Shown here: positions 17,901 to 27,232 of the stretch, one piece after another | How positions within the stretch are numbered: the first letter of the stretch is position 1 | Layout: each line of letters begins with the position of its first letter | Assembly (NCBI GenBank): GCA_027687465.1 | Contig: JAQCQR010000009.1 | Location: forward strand, 1 to 64,000 | Length of the DNA: 64,000 nt | Reading direction: 5' to 3' | Origin: Coriobacteriaceae bacterium AF08-21 | GTDB taxonomy: Bacteria > Actinomycetota > Coriobacteriia > Coriobacteriales > Coriobacteriaceae | Program-made: the position numbers and the translations under genes | The notes under the pieces: model-generated | What the model was told of the DNA's origin: nothing | The model's database searches: none | Seen by the model: only the letters and a program-made list of their open reading frames with translations

Positions 17901-20900
17901 CGCTACCGTCTTACAATCAGCGGAACGTGCCCAATCGACCTCCTGGCTCGTCCAGTGGACGCCATCGAGACTCGTCTCAACACGCATCTTGGTCACAGTG
18001 CCGTTGCCGGCGTCATCGCGCGGATAGTACTCGAGCTTATCGAGCTTGTAAGCGCGTCCATAGTCAACGGTAAGCGCCTTGCCCAGATCGTTGCCACCGG
18101 AGTGGAAACCGCCGTCGCCCGACTGGAACTCATGGTCGAAGGCAAGCTCGGCCTTATGGCTGCCGTAAAGTGAGCCCTCCCAGGTGATTTCCTCGGCGTC
18201 GGGGACGTTCCGCCACGGATCGAGTGCGGAGTTCGCCTCGAGCACATCGCTCCAGGCGGAGTAACCCTCGGCGTTGCGCGAACGAATCTGGTAGGTGTGC
18301 TTGCTATTGTAGGCGAGGTCGGTGTGCGTGAACTCGGCCGCATCACCCACGGCAAACACAGTGCCGTCGACCTTAAGGTCGTAGGAGGTAGCACCATCGA
18401 CCTTTCCCCAGGTGAGCTTTATGCTCGTTGGGGTCGTGACGTCCTCGGGGGCAGCAAGGTTCGTGGGTGCGGAGAGGTTCTCGTTGAGGCGATCGGCTGT
18501 GAGCGTGGCGTCGGCATTCACGAAACCGCCCAGCTCAAGCGTCTGCGCCGCTGCAGCAACATCGGTCTTCGCGAACTTGACGTAGACCTTGGGGTTCGTG
18601 GTGATCTTGGTGTTGTTAAAGCTCTCGCCCTGCTCGGCCTCGGTGCCGTCCGCATCGCTGCCGTAGTGGTTGAGGTTGGGGGTCTCGCTGTAGAAGTAGA
18701 CCGCCTGGCCGGCCTCGGGGGTCGCGGCGTCAAAGGTCTCCTGCGAGTCGACCTCAACCACGTTGAGTGCGGATCCGCCGTTCTTGGCGACAACGCTCGT
18801 GGGCTTGGCGGACACATTGGCCACGAAGGTCGTGGTGCGGTTGGAGTCGTAGCCGTTGTAGCCGCCCTTCGAGGCCTCGGCGGTAAAGGTCGCGGTGCCG
18901 CCTGCGGCCTTGGAGCTGTAGACGGTGCTCACATGCTCACCGTAGGAGATATTGTCGATCGTGCCGTAGGAATCGTCCTCAGTCGTGTTGTTTTCGATGG
19001 AGGAGCCGTCGTCCTCGTACTGCGTAAAGGTGCCGTCGCCCTCGGTGGCGAAGAACTCGACGATACGCTGACTGCGGTCGGTACCCTTGGTGTTGGTGTC
19101 GCTCACTGCCTCGGGGTTGTTGTTCTCGGCGTACATCGGCACGATAGCGTTGGCCTTCACAAACAGCGGCAGCTTCCAAAGCGGAGCCTCGTAGTTGTTG
19201 AGAACCTGGCCGCCGCGATACTGCTTACCCGAGAAGTAATCGATCCAGATGGTGGGATTCTCGTCGGTGCCGTAGTTGGGGAGGTAAATCCCATTGCGAA
19301 TGTCGTTGCCGTTCTCGTCTGCCTGGGTATCCTGATACACCGGTGCCACTAGGAAGTTCTCACCGAACATATACTGGTACTGCGTCGAAGTGCTTGCGGC
19401 GTACTCGGAGTTGTCGGAAAGCAGCATGGCGCGGATCATGGGCAGGCCGGCATCGCCGTTACCCGTGTCGATGTTGGCCGCCGAGGCCGCGCTCGTGTAG
19501 ATATAGGGCATGAGCTGCGCCTTGAGCTTGAGGTAGAAGCGCGAGATGCCTGTGTAGGGATCGCCGTGCGTCATGGGCGATTTACGGTAGGTGCCCCAAC
19601 CGTCCATGTCAAGCATAGAGGGCGTGAACGTCTTCCACTGGTAGTCACGCGCAGAGATGATGGGGTCGCCGCCAAAGATGCCATCCATGTCGGAGCCGAT
19701 GTTGGGGTTGCCCGAAAGACTCTGACCGATATACGTGGGGATATGGAAGCGAATGTACTCCCAGTTACCGCCATACTGGTCGCCGGTCCAAATGCCACCA
19801 AAGCGCTGCGTGCCGGCCCAACCATCGAGCGTGATGATGTTGGGGCGCTTGTTAGCGCCGGTCGTCACCGTGTCATAAGCTGTCTTGATGCCATTAAGAC
19901 CAAAGGAGTAGCCAGATCCAACCCAGGCAACGTCGGTCTTAAGGGTAGAGATGCCTCCCGTCTTGACCTCGGCGTCGAAGTCGCGAAGCAGGTGCCACGG
20001 GGTCTCGGAGTTGCTGTCGGGCTCAAGGTTGGACTGGGTCCACAAGCCCGTGCTCACACCCTTGGAGTTGGCATACTCGGTGAACTTCTTAAGGTTGTCG
20101 ACATTGGCACGCACAGCGTTAAGACGGTCGGCCGAGCTCGTTCCGTCGGAGTTGACGCCGCCGGTCTTGTAGTAACCGTTCTGGCCATAGCCGGCGCCGT
20201 AGCCGTCGTTCGGCAGGAACCAACCGAGCGGCATGTCGTTGTCCTCGTAGTCATCGATAACCTGCCGAGCAGAGAACTGGCGGTCGAAATCGGTCGCTTT
20301 CATGTTCTCGGTATCAACCGAAGGGCCCTCACCGTTGAGCGTCTCGGCCGCAAGTGTGCCGTCGAGCTTGTAGCCCGTCGACATGCCAGACTCGTACTTA
20401 ACGTCGCCCTTCTCGCTCGAGGACTTGCTGCCCTTGGTCTCCCACTTCTTTTGACCCGAGGTCGTTGACCAGCCATCACGGTTATAGGCATTAAGATGAC
20501 CAAGGTAGAACCCGTACTCGGGCAGCAGTACCGGGTTACCGGTCACCTTGTAGTAGTCCTGCAGCATCTCGGTTGCCACGTTCGAAGCGCCCTCGTTGGT
20601 CGCCACGAAGTAGTAGGCATCAAACTCATTCTCGCTGTGCAAAGTCGTGACCGTCGATGAGTCCGTGGAACCGAAGTCGTAGGAACCCTCTGCAAACGTG
20701 TTTCGGAGTACGCCGTAGCCGTCACTCGTCCAATAAAACGGGTTGGGCGAGGCAACGCCGCCATCAGTCCAGTTGTTCGTGTTGGAGATGGCGATGGTCT
20801 GGTTGGTGTGCAGGAAGCGTCCGTTCTGGGTGCCGCCGCCAAAGAAGTTCTCGGACTTCTCCTTGGCGAGCGTCTGGACGGTACCCTTCTTATCAAGGTC

Positions 20901-21371
20901 GAGGGACGCGGACTCGGAAACCACGACACGGTCGCCTGACTTGATACTCATCTTGCCAGTCGCCTTGTCCAGGATCACGGTCGCCTTTCCGCCGGTGATC
21001 TCGATAGTGTCGCCCTTGTCGGCAACCGTCGCGCTCGGCTTGCTGTAGGCGTCCGAGGTATCGGGCTGAGCCTGGATTTTAGCCGTGTGGGACTTACTGC
21101 GCGGTGTGGCGTAATCGGAAAACTCACCCTTGGGGTCGACGTTATAACGGAAAATACCGTCCTCGAGGAACGTAATACGGCCCTTGATGCCGTCAGCGAA
21201 ATCGATGTCGACGACATTCGAGGCAGACTGGGACACGGTCGCTGAGTCGACGCCCTTGAGTGGCGTGGCAATCGCCTGCTGGGGATTGGCAAACACGAGC
21301 GTCGCTGCAGTGGCAACGAGGACCGCGCTTCCCTTCACCCACCGTTTCGTAAAAATGGAATTCCTGCGCAC
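14958..21371 (-). CDS. Sortase-anchored multidomain glycoside hydrolase family 31 enzyme
   Basis: A 2137-residue secreted surface enzyme. A signal peptide (~1-36) precedes a GH31 catalytic region (~50-780) with Asp480 in LKTDVAWVG as probable nucleophile and Asp531 in GIWTGDQYGG as probable acid/base. After that come an FN3-like domain (~965-1045), an F5/8-type sugar-binding domain (~1065-1190), a dockerin-like EF-hand (DLNDNGVYDVYDYSF, ~1240), a cohesin-like domain (~1270-1400), another discoidin-like region (~1425-1580), a bacterial Ig-like domain (~1585-1675), a FIVAR repeat, a second F5/8 domain (~1745-1905), two more FIVAR repeats, and the sorting signal IPNTG (2102-2106) with membrane helix. 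Catalytic-site wording resembles GH31 alpha-N-acetylgalactosaminidases, suggesting mucin O-glycan attack; this is an inference. GTG 21371 is preferred because AAAGGAG lies just upstream. Confidence 0.88.
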   Translation of the reverse strand: MRRNSIFTKRWVKGSAVLVATAATLVFANPQQAIATPLKGVDSATVSQSASNVVDIDFADGIKGRITFLEDGIFRYNVDPKGEFSDYATPRSKSHTAKIQAQPDTSDAYSKPSATVADKGDTIEITGGKATVILDKATGKMSIKSGDRVVVSESASLDLDKKGTVQTLAKEKSENFFGGGTQNGRFLHTNQTIAISNTNNWTDGGVASPNPFYWTSDGYGVLRNTFAEGSYDFGSTDSSTVTTLHSENEFDAYYFVATNEGASNVATEMLQDYYKVTGNPVLLPEYGFYLGHLNAYNRDGWSTTSGQKKWETKGSKSSSEKGDVKYESGMSTGYKLDGTLAAETLNGEGPSVDTENMKATDFDRQFSARQVIDDYEDNDMPLGWFLPNDGYGAGYGQNGYYKTGGVNSDGTSSADRLNAVRANVDNLKKFTEYANSKGVSTGLWTQSNLEPDSNSETPWHLLRDFDAEVKTGGISTLKTDVAWVGSGYSFGLNGIKTAYDTVTTGANKRPNIITLDGWAGTQRFGGIWTGDQYGGNWEYIRFHIPTYIGQSLSGNPNIGSDMDGIFGGDPIISARDYQWKTFTPSMLDMDGWGTYRKSPMTHGDPYTGISRFYLKLKAQLMPYIYTSAASAANIDTGNGDAGLPMIRAMLLSDNSEYAASTSTQYQYMFGENFLVAPVYQDTQADENGNDIRNGIYLPNYGTDENPTIWIDYFSGKQYRGGQVLNNYEAPLWKLPLFVKANAIVPMYAENNNPEAVSDTNTKGTDRSQRIVEFFATEGDGTFTQYEDDGSSIENNTTEDDSYGTIDNISYGEHVSTVYSSKAAGGTATFTAEASKGGYNGYDSNRTTTFVANVSAKPTSVVAKNGGSALNVVEVDSQETFDAATPEAGQAVYFYSETPNLNHYGSDADGTEAEQGESFNNTKITTNPKVYVKFAKTDVAAAAQTLELGGFVNADATLTADRLNENLSAPTNLAAPEDVTTPTSIKLTWGKVDGATSYDLKVDGTVFAVGDAAEFTHTDLAYNSKHTYQIRSRNAEGYSAWSDVLEANSALDPWRNVPDAEEITWEGSLYGSHKAELAFDHEFQSGDGGFHSGGNDLGKALTVDYGRAYKLDKLEYYPRDDAGNGTVTKMRVETSLDGVHWTSQEVDWARSADCKTVAFDGTVAARYVRMTPLASVGNFFSASEIAIYKTDGTDGFAVGSNLNKATISDGDYSNMKNYLGLENREPDTPTFGSQIRDHFADLNDNGVYDVYDYSFTMAGLDGGTKQKGKVAGSLAVIPSKTEVEAGDEITVDVYAADAKNVNALGALVNFKSDQFEFVSESIAQDGSTAGMENLSREKVQFADRTQTINLAFANRGDGKLYNGTGAVASFKLKAKTAGKVELPSTSWLIGPACDALEFASDGTVTMPDVPQPTVAEYGQDAFNITMTNDELTTDDGTNVEKLIQQKSYNALFDNNEGDNGFEFLWNWSGNWDSEGKLPSYVKLPTTMTFAFKTPSKLDSVEVVNRNGGNGTVQKIKAVVTFEDGSTQEFAGGEYDSFRARYAFGLSAENKGKKATKVEVTPLEASGDQMLTLREVNFNYTQGVEAIEGVELGKNQTEFFEGDVTLVDAKATPESAGYPYVTVESSDPSVVSVSAVQAGDSVSYYLRANKAGKAKITVASVLDPSKTASYEVEVKAGVDTSALVAALSEAAGYSESVYTKDSYAALTAAVEAAQKLLDGGQGSYSKKDVADATAKIEKAIDGLKMRPVDEKILINTPENRKNVKVAGFSSEADYEGSNAVNALDGDERTLWHSDWAHGTGMPQYLSVDLGRDYDLTDVTFLPRQDGGTNGDIFEAEILVADTADGYEMGTAASMGTFAFDNDGRVLTDRGDWKQMSFGAARGRYVTVKVIHAGGGNVDAYCSMAELKFYGTAVPDPVAKDDLATAIEKVDAEVAAGDLKAGDYTEASWTALENALASARAILSDEKATQDEVDQALRALESARGALEKTPVAPVEKPTKKQLKALVKQAKETDTRGKTAESVKALTDAITYAEDVLGAENASDTQLQAAYDQLKLAIESLKDADSGNQGGSGNQGSGNGSNGGNQAGKPAGDKAQGSKKNGSAIPNTGDQTAATVATVGGLGAIIAAIGAFFHRRSKAK

Positions 21372-21403
21372 CTGGGCTCCTTTCTTCCGACATGCCGAGG
21401 ACG

Positions 21404-21411
21404 CCCCCCCC
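21404..21411 (-). other. G8 homopolymer tract in the GH31 leader
   Basis: Eight G on the coding strand, 33-40 nt upstream of the GTG start of the GH31 gene and downstream of its candidate promoter. The reading frame stays open through the tract from an ATG at 21419, so length changes could alter either the leader or an alternative N-terminus. Candidate slipped-strand switch. Confidence 0.5.
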
Positions 21412-21500
21412 GGCAGCATGGGAAAACGTATCAAACGGGGATGTTCGGTACATTCCGCACAATGGGGCCACCCGTTACCAAGGGGCCAACTGGTAGTAAC

Positions 21501-21528
21501 CAGATAGCCACCTACTAGGTCATATCAA
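21501..21528 (-). promoter_or_regulatory. Candidate promoter with overlapping operator palindromes (GH31 gene)
   Basis: On the minus strand, -35 TTGATA (21523-21528) and -10 TATCTG (21501-21506) are separated by 16 nt. The perfect palindrome acctactaggt (21510-21520) fills the spacer and ctggtagtaaccag (21490-21503) overlaps the -10. More palindromes lie upstream (ggcttaataagcc 21602-21614, accaattggt 21617-21626). This arrangement suggests repression by one or more dimeric regulators. Confidence 0.45.
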
Positions 21529-21688
21529 TATATGGGAGCACTTGCGCAACCAAGTTCGGAAGTCCACCAACGGCAGTAAAATGAGCGTCAACGGCAAGGT
21601 AGGCTTAATAAGCCATACCAATTGGTTCTTCAGTCAAATACCAATCTAGCAAAAATGTACTGTTTATCTGGTATTACACAGACCATAC

Positions 21689-21732
21689 CTTTCCCTCGGG
21701 AACTGGGCTTCGCGAAGTTTCCCGAGGGAAAG
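21689..21732. repeat. CTTCGCGAAG hairpin repeat, copy 1
   Basis: A perfect 12-bp stem (21689-21700 with 21721-21732) encloses aactgggcttcgcgaagttt. An inverted copy at 22194-22237 keeps the core, and its stem differences are compensatory. It lies upstream of the GH31 gene. Confidence 0.7.
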
Positions 21733-22064
21733 GCTCAGCCGCCACCCTGCGACCTACCGGGGGTTGCCATGGCGTACGTTGGCTGATTTGGTTTGGATAA
21801 AAAGGTTGGCGGAGAGTGATGGGCAGTTAGTTCAGATACGTATAATTTGGCCGTGGCCTTGGGCACGAAACTGCCGCTTGGAAGCCGGCGCGGACCCAGT
21901 ATTGGGCCGTTCCCAGCTTGACAGAGCGTCTTTATCGATTCAGATTGCCAAAAATAGGCTGAATGAGTCCAAATCGATCTTCTCCTACTCTCTAGAAAAC
22001 ACGAATTTGAACTAACTGTCCAGAGGCGTCCTCGACTAACAGTAAAAAGGCCTCCATACAAAGA
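21733..22064. other. Gene-free stretch between inverted hairpin repeats
   Basis: No open frame here has a convincing ribosome site, family resemblance or neighbour logic; the frames on both strands look accidental. The stretch is bounded by the two inverted CTTCGCGAAG hairpins, so it may be an old insertion or a decayed element. Confidence 0.5.
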
Positions 22065-22100
22065 GTGGGCTCCGCCGTTCGAACGAACGGCGGAGCCCAC
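22065..22100. terminator. Strong hairpin, possible bidirectional terminator
   Basis: A perfect 17-bp stem (22065-22081 with 22084-22100) with a 2-nt loop is followed on the plus strand by a short T-run at 22107-22111. It is downstream of carB on the minus strand, but the U-run there is poor; it may instead be a repeat. Confidence 0.5.
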
Positions 22101-22173
22101 ACTCACTTTTTATTCAGCCCTAGTCATCGCTCAAAGCCCCTTCGGCAGCACACGGTGCTACCGAGTCACCGCA

Positions 22174-22258
22174 GGCCGGGGCGGGAGGCGGTCCTTTCTC
22201 TCGGAAAACTTCGCGAAGCCCAGTTTCCGAGAGAAAGTGTCCGCCTCCCGCCCCGGCC
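22174..22258. repeat. Nested 85-bp palindrome carrying CTTCGCGAAG hairpin copy 2
   Basis: Outer 18-bp GC arms (22174-22191 with 22241-22258) enclose an 11-bp stem (22194-22204 with 22227-22237) and a cttcgcgaag core (22209-22218). It begins 12 nt after the carB stop and could fold into a very stable hairpin at the 3' end of the carAB message. Confidence 0.75.
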
Positions 22259-22270
22259 GGACAGCTCAAC

Positions 22271-25200
22271 CTACACCGTGTGCTGCGGCAGGTCCTGCAG
22301 GGCGATGACGTCCATGCCCATGTCGTTGGCGCTGCCGTGACCCTGCTGGTCCTCGCGCACGGCCTCGATGGCACTCACGTAGGTGTTGGCGGCAGACATC
22401 GCCGTCACGCAGGTCACACCGCGACGCACGGCCTCGGTACGTAGCAGGTAGCCATCGCCACGCGAGCCCGGGCCGTACGGCGTGTTGATGATTACCGCAA
22501 TCTTGCCATCGGCGATGAGGTCGCCGATGTTGGGGCACTCGCCGTCGTGCGGGCCGCTGATCTTTTCCACGATCTCGCACGTCACGTTGCCTCCACGCAG
22601 CACGCGCGCCGTACCCTCGGTAGAGCAGATGTCAAAGCCCAGGTAGCGCAGGATGCGGGCGACCGAAAGGATATGGCGCTTGTCGCGGTCGCACACGCTG
22701 ATGAATACCTTGCCGGCGCTCGGGTCGGGCAGCTTGTAGTCGATCGCCAGCTGCGTCTTGGCGTATGCCTCGGGATAGCTCTTGGCGATGCCCATGACCT
22801 CGCCCGTCGACTTCATCTCGGGCCCCAGGATGACGTCGGCGCCCGGGAAACGACCCCAGGGCATAACGGCTTCCTTCATGCAGAACCAGTCCAGCTGACG
22901 TTCGTCGCTCGGCAGGCCCAAGCTCGCGATGGAATCGCCTGCCATGATGCGCGCCGCGCACTTGGCCAGCGGCACACCGGTGGCCTTGGAGATAAACGGC
23001 ACGGTACGGCTGGCGCGCGGGTTGGCCTCGATCACGTAGACGGTCTCGCCCTTGATAGCATATTGCACGTTGACCAGACCGCGGACTCCCAGCGCCATCG
23101 CGATGCGGCGCGTGGTCTCGCGGAGCTTCGTCTGCAGGCTCTCGCTAAAGCTGAACGGCGGGATGCAGGTCGCGGAGTCGCCGGAGTGAATACCGGCCTC
23201 CTCGATATGCTCCAGGATGCCGCCGATGTAGACCTCCTCGCCATCGCACAGGGCGTCGACATCGGACTCGATTGCGCCCTCCAGGAAGCGGTCCAGATAC
23301 ACCGGGTAGTCGGGGCTGATGCGCGCAGCCTCTGCCATGTAATCGCGCAGATGCTCGGCATCGTAGGCGATCATCATGCCGCGGCCGCCCAGCACGTAGC
23401 TCGGACGCACCAACAGCGGGTAACCGATGTGCGCGGCCACGGCCTCGGCCTCCTCAAACGAGGTGGCCTGGCCTGCCGGCGGGTACATGATGCCCAGCTT
23501 GTCGAGCAGAGCGGCGAAGCGCTCGCGGTCCTCGGCGAAGTCGATGGCATCGGGCTTGGTGCCCATAATGTTGACGCCGCTCTCCTCGAGCATGCGCGCC
23601 AGCTTAAGCGGGGTCTGGCCGCCGAGCGTCACCACGACGCCGTCGGGGCGCTCAACATCGATAACGTCCATGACGTCCTCGTAGGTGAGCGGCTCAAAGT
23701 ACAGACGGTCGGACGTGTCATAGTCGGTCGAGACGGTCTCGGGATTGCAGTTAACCATGATGGTCTCGAAGCCGCGGGCCGCCAGCGCGTAGCTCGCGTG
23801 CACGCAGCAGTAATCGAACTCGATACCCTGGCCAATGCGGTTGGGGCCGGCGCCCAGGATCATCGCCTTGGGCTTGTCCGCCAGCGTGGTCTCGTCGGGA
23901 GCCACGCACTTCTTGGCATCCGGGCTCGTGCGGTAGATGTTCTCGTACGTCTTGTAGTGGTACTCCGTGGCGCTCGAGAACTCCGCAGCGCAGGTATCGA
24001 CCGTCTTCATGCTGGGAACCACGCCCAGACCCTTGCGATAGGCGCGCACAAAGCGCTCGTCGGAGCCGGTCAGCACGGCGATCTCGGCATCGCTTGTGCC
24101 GTACTGCTTGAGCAGGCGCATCGCGTCGGCGTCGATGTCCTCCACACGCAGGCCGCGGATGCTTTCCTGGACCTGCACCATGTCGTTGATGCGGTTGAGG
24201 TACCACGGATCGATGCCGCAGATGGCATGGATGCGGGCGATGTCCCAGCCACGGCGCAGGGCCTCGACCACAAAGAAGATGCGGTGCTCGGTCGGGGTTG
24301 CCACGGCCTGAGCGAGCTCATCGTCGCTCAGCTTGTCGGCACCCTCCTTGCCACCGGCACAAATGCCCTGATGCCCGTCCTCCAGTGAGCGCATGGCCTT
24401 GCCGAAGGCCTCCTCAAAGGTGCGACCGATCGCCATAATCTCGCCCACGGCCTTCATGCGCGTGGTGAGCGTGGGATCGGTGCCCTTGAACTTCTCGAAG
24501 GCAAAGCGCGGCACCTTGACCACGCAGTAGTCGATCGTGGGCTCAAAGCAGGCGGGCGTTGCCTTGGTGATGTCGTTGACGATCTCGTCGAGCGTGTAGC
24601 CCACGGCCAGGCGAGCGGCGGCCTTGGCGATGGGGAAGCCCGTGGCCTTGGAGGCCAGTGCGGACGAACGGCTCACGCGCGGGTTCATCTCGATGACGAT
24701 CAGGCGGCCGGTCTGGGGGTTCACGGCAAACTGCACGTTGGAGCCGCCGGTCTCGACGCCGATCTTCTCCAGAATGGCGAGCGAGGCCACGCGCATGCGC
24801 TGATACTCGAGGTCGGAGAGCGTCTGCGCCGGCGCCACGGTGATGGAGTCGCCAGTATGCACGCCCATGGGGTCGAGATTCTCGATGGAGCACACGATGA
24901 TGCCGTTGCCGGCGTGGTCACGCATGACCTCCATCTCGTACTCTTTCCAGCCCTCGATGGACTCCTCGACCAGCACCTCGTGGGCGGGCGAGAGCTCAAG
25001 GCCCTGGCTCACGATGGAGACGAGCTCCTCGTGAGTATGTGCGATGCCGCCACCGGCGCCGCCGAGGGTAAAGCTCGGGCGCAGTACGCAGGGATATCCC
25101 ACGCGCTCGGCGATGGCCTCGGCGTCGGCCACGCTGTAGGCATAGCCCGAGCGCGCGACCTCCAGGCCGATCTCGGCCATGGCCTCGTTAAAGAGTTTGC

Positions 25201-25585
25201 GGTCCTCGCCGCGCTCGATAGCGGCCAGGTCGCAGCCGATCATCTCGACGCCGTACTTGTCGAGCGTGCCGTCCTTTGCCAGCTCGACGGCGGCGTTCAG
25301 ACCGGTCTGGCCGCCCAGCGTGGGCAGCAGCGCGTCCGGGCGCTCTTTCTTGATCACGCGCTCGATAAACTCGGCGGTGATAGGCTCGACATAGGTGCGG
25401 TCGGCCAAGCCCGGGTCGGTCATGATGGTCGCCGGATTGGAGTTGACCAGGATGACCTCAAAGCCATCCTCCTTGAGCACCTTGCAGGCCTGGGCGCCGG
25501 AGTAGTCGAACTCGCAGGCCTGGCCAATAACGATGGGGCCCGAACCAATAACGAGGATACGCTTGATGTCAGTACGTTTCGGCAT
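22271..25585 (-). CDS. carB: Carbamoyl-phosphate synthase large subunit
   Basis: A 1104-residue synthetase making carbamoyl phosphate from bicarbonate, ATP and CarA-derived ammonia, for arginine and pyrimidine synthesis. It has two homologous ATP-grasp halves: the first starts [20 protein letters not shown], the second at [20 protein letters not shown]. The C-terminal MGS-like allosteric domain ([19 protein letters not shown] to the end) follows. It is slightly longer than the E. coli protein (about 1073). The ATG at 25585 follows the carA stop by one base, with GAGGAGAA upstream, so translation is coupled. The nested palindrome at 22174-22258 lies immediately downstream. Confidence 0.97.
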   Translation of the reverse strand: MPKRTDIKRILVIGSGPIVIGQACEFDYSGAQACKVLKEDGFEVILVNSNPATIMTDPGLADRTYVEPITAEFIERVIKKERPDALLPTLGGQTGLNAAVELAKDGTLDKYGVEMIGCDLAAIERGEDRKLFNEAMAEIGLEVARSGYAYSVADAEAIAERVGYPCVLRPSFTLGGAGGGIAHTHEELVSIVSQGLELSPAHEVLVEESIEGWKEYEMEVMRDHAGNGIIVCSIENLDPMGVHTGDSITVAPAQTLSDLEYQRMRVASLAILEKIGVETGGSNVQFAVNPQTGRLIVIEMNPRVSRSSALASKATGFPIAKAAARLAVGYTLDEIVNDITKATPACFEPTIDYCVVKVPRFAFEKFKGTDPTLTTRMKAVGEIMAIGRTFEEAFGKAMRSLEDGHQGICAGGKEGADKLSDDELAQAVATPTEHRIFFVVEALRRGWDIARIHAICGIDPWYLNRINDMVQVQESIRGLRVEDIDADAMRLLKQYGTSDAEIAVLTGSDERFVRAYRKGLGVVPSMKTVDTCAAEFSSATEYHYKTYENIYRTSPDAKKCVAPDETTLADKPKAMILGAGPNRIGQGIEFDYCCVHASYALAARGFETIMVNCNPETVSTDYDTSDRLYFEPLTYEDVMDVIDVERPDGVVVTLGGQTPLKLARMLEESGVNIMGTKPDAIDFAEDRERFAALLDKLGIMYPPAGQATSFEEAEAVAAHIGYPLLVRPSYVLGGRGMMIAYDAEHLRDYMAEAARISPDYPVYLDRFLEGAIESDVDALCDGEEVYIGGILEHIEEAGIHSGDSATCIPPFSFSESLQTKLRETTRRIAMALGVRGLVNVQYAIKGETVYVIEANPRASRTVPFISKATGVPLAKCAARIMAGDSIASLGLPSDERQLDWFCMKEAVMPWGRFPGADVILGPEMKSTGEVMGIAKSYPEAYAKTQLAIDYKLPDPSAGKVFISVCDRDKRHILSVARILRYLGFDICSTEGTARVLRGGNVTCEIVEKISGPHDGECPNIGDLIADGKIAVIINTPYGPGSRGDGYLLRTEAVRRGVTCVTAMSAANTYVSAIEAVREDQQGHGSANDMGMDVIALQDLPQHTV

Positions 25586-25586
25586 G

Positions 25587-27026
25587 TTAGTTCTCCTCGG
25601 TCGCAGCGTTCTCGGACTCGGCGAAATTCCAGCCGGCGAGGCGGTCCTTCGCGGTGTCGATGTCCAGGTAGTTCTCCTCGCCATCCATGAGTCGCGTAAA
25701 GGCGGTAAAGAGATAGTGGGCATCGGTGGGGCCAGGCGAAGCCTCGGGGTGGTACTGGACCGAGAAGCACGGGGCGTCGAGCAGCTGGATGCCCTCGGCG
25801 GTGCCGTCGTTGAGGTTCACATGTGTCAGGCGAATGCGGCCAAAGCGCTCGTTCATCACGACCGGCGCGATGCCGCGGCGCACCCAGACGCGCAGATCCC
25901 CATCGACCGCATGCTCGGTCTCGCCGCCGGAAAGCTCCGGGATCAGTTTGCCCAGACTGGGGAACAGCAGGCCAAAGCCGTGGTTTTGCGCGGTGATCTC
26001 CACGCGACGGCTTACCAGGTTCATGACCGGCTGGTTGCCGCCGCGGTGACCGAATTTAAGCTTTTCCATCTGGGCGCCACAGGCCAGGCTGATCATCTGG
26101 TGACCAAGACAAATACCAAAGACCGGTACCTTGCCGATCAGCTGCTGCACCTGCTCGTAGGTCTCCACCACGGCGTCGGGGTCGCCGGGGCCGTTGGACA
26201 AAAAGACGCCATCGGGATTCATGTCGAGCACCTGCTGGGCGGGCGTATCCCACGGCACGACGGTGAGGTCGCAGCCGGCACGGACCAGGCCCTCCAGAAT
26301 ACCGCGCTTCACACCGCAGTCGTAGGCGACCACGTTGTGGCGGGCGGGAGCAGCAGGAGCCAGCGCAAAGTCATGCGTGGCAGGCAGGTCGGCGGCCACA
26401 AACTCGTGAGGCGCGGGGCAACTTACGGTCTTGACCAGGTTCTCGCCGACCAGCGTAGGCGCTGCGGCCAGACGCTCGGCAAGCTCGTCGACGTCGAAGA
26501 TCTCTGTCGAGATAATGCCCATCTTGGAACCATTGTCGCGCAGATGGCGCACCAGAGCGCGGGTGTCGATACCCTCGACAGCGACGATGCCGTGAGCGCG
26601 CAGGTACTCCGGCACGCTGACGGCCGAGCGCCAGTTAGAAGGCGTGGCGCACATGTCGCGAACGATCATGCCGCGCATAGCCGGAGCGCTCGCAGGGCGC
26701 ACGGCGTCGCCGGGGAAGGCCGACTGGACGTCGGTCTCGTCGATACCGTAGTTGCCGATCTGCGGATAGGTCATGGTTACAATTTGGCCGGCATAACTCG
26801 GGTCGGTCATGACCTCAAAGTAGCCCTCGAGCGAGGTGTTGAAGCAGACTTCGCCGGTCGCGGTGCCCTCGGCGCCGCATGCACGTCCATAAAAAATGGT
26901 CCCATCCTCAAGATACAGGATGCAGGGACCGCAGGCGCCCTTGCTGGTTTTGGCCAGCATACGCTGGCAAAGCTCGCTGGGCGCGAAGGTGCGGGCGGCA
27001 GCGCCCGCGGTATGGTTGTTCGCCAT
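25587..27026 (-). CDS. carA: Carbamoyl-phosphate synthase small (glutaminase) subunit
   Basis: A 479-residue glutaminase that feeds ammonia to CarB. The N-terminal CPSase_sm_chain domain ([38 protein letters not shown]) precedes a class I glutamine amidotransferase with nucleophile Cys in VFGICLGHQ and the His/Glu pair in [10 protein letters not shown]. About 90 residues longer than E. coli CarA, mainly through an N-terminal ~30-residue extension and inserts around 215-235. ATG 27026 follows AAGGAGAA. A small ccggtc/gaccgg hairpin lies in the leader at about 27040-27056; I could not assign a regulator. Confidence 0.96.
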   Translation of the reverse strand: MANNHTAGAAARTFAPSELCQRMLAKTSKGACGPCILYLEDGTIFYGRACGAEGTATGEVCFNTSLEGYFEVMTDPSYAGQIVTMTYPQIGNYGIDETDVQSAFPGDAVRPASAPAMRGMIVRDMCATPSNWRSAVSVPEYLRAHGIVAVEGIDTRALVRHLRDNGSKMGIISTEIFDVDELAERLAAAPTLVGENLVKTVSCPAPHEFVAADLPATHDFALAPAAPARHNVVAYDCGVKRGILEGLVRAGCDLTVVPWDTPAQQVLDMNPDGVFLSNGPGDPDAVVETYEQVQQLIGKVPVFGICLGHQMISLACGAQMEKLKFGHRGGNQPVMNLVSRRVEITAQNHGFGLLFPSLGKLIPELSGGETEHAVDGDLRVWVRRGIAPVVMNERFGRIRLTHVNLNDGTAEGIQLLDAPCFSVQYHPEASPGPTDAHYLFTAFTRLMDGEENYLDIDTAKDRLAGWNFAESENAATEEN

Positions 27027-27186
27027 AATTCTCCTTCCCGGTCTCACAGGACCGGCTTAAAGGTGTGTAGTTAGGCCTCGCGGTATTGTAACCGCAAGCA
27101 TGCCTCATGGCGTTAATTTCATCGAAATGTTTACGAAATGATAATTATGACTTTCTATGCATAATGATTTTTCTGGGACGGGGATT

Positions 27187-27225
27187 AAAAATCATCCCGC
27201 GGGGCTTGTGGCTCACGCGGGATGA
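27187..27225 (-). terminator. Terminator after the 27233 membrane-protein gene
   Basis: A 10-bp stem (27192-27201 with 27216-27225) is followed leftward by U5. It lies 8 nt after the stop codon and ends the NUDIX/ABC/membrane-protein direction before carA. Confidence 0.85.
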
Positions 27226-27232
27226 CGGCGTC

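Noticed and set aside
21735..22106. 123-codon minus-strand frame between carB and the GH31 gene
   Set aside because: No ribosome site, runs through a palindrome and a terminator-like hairpin, and no family resemblance.
27057..27186. Arginine- or pyrimidine-type operator upstream of carA
   Set aside because: AT-rich words such as tcataattatca suggest an ARG box, but no convincing palindrome or attenuator could be defined by eye.
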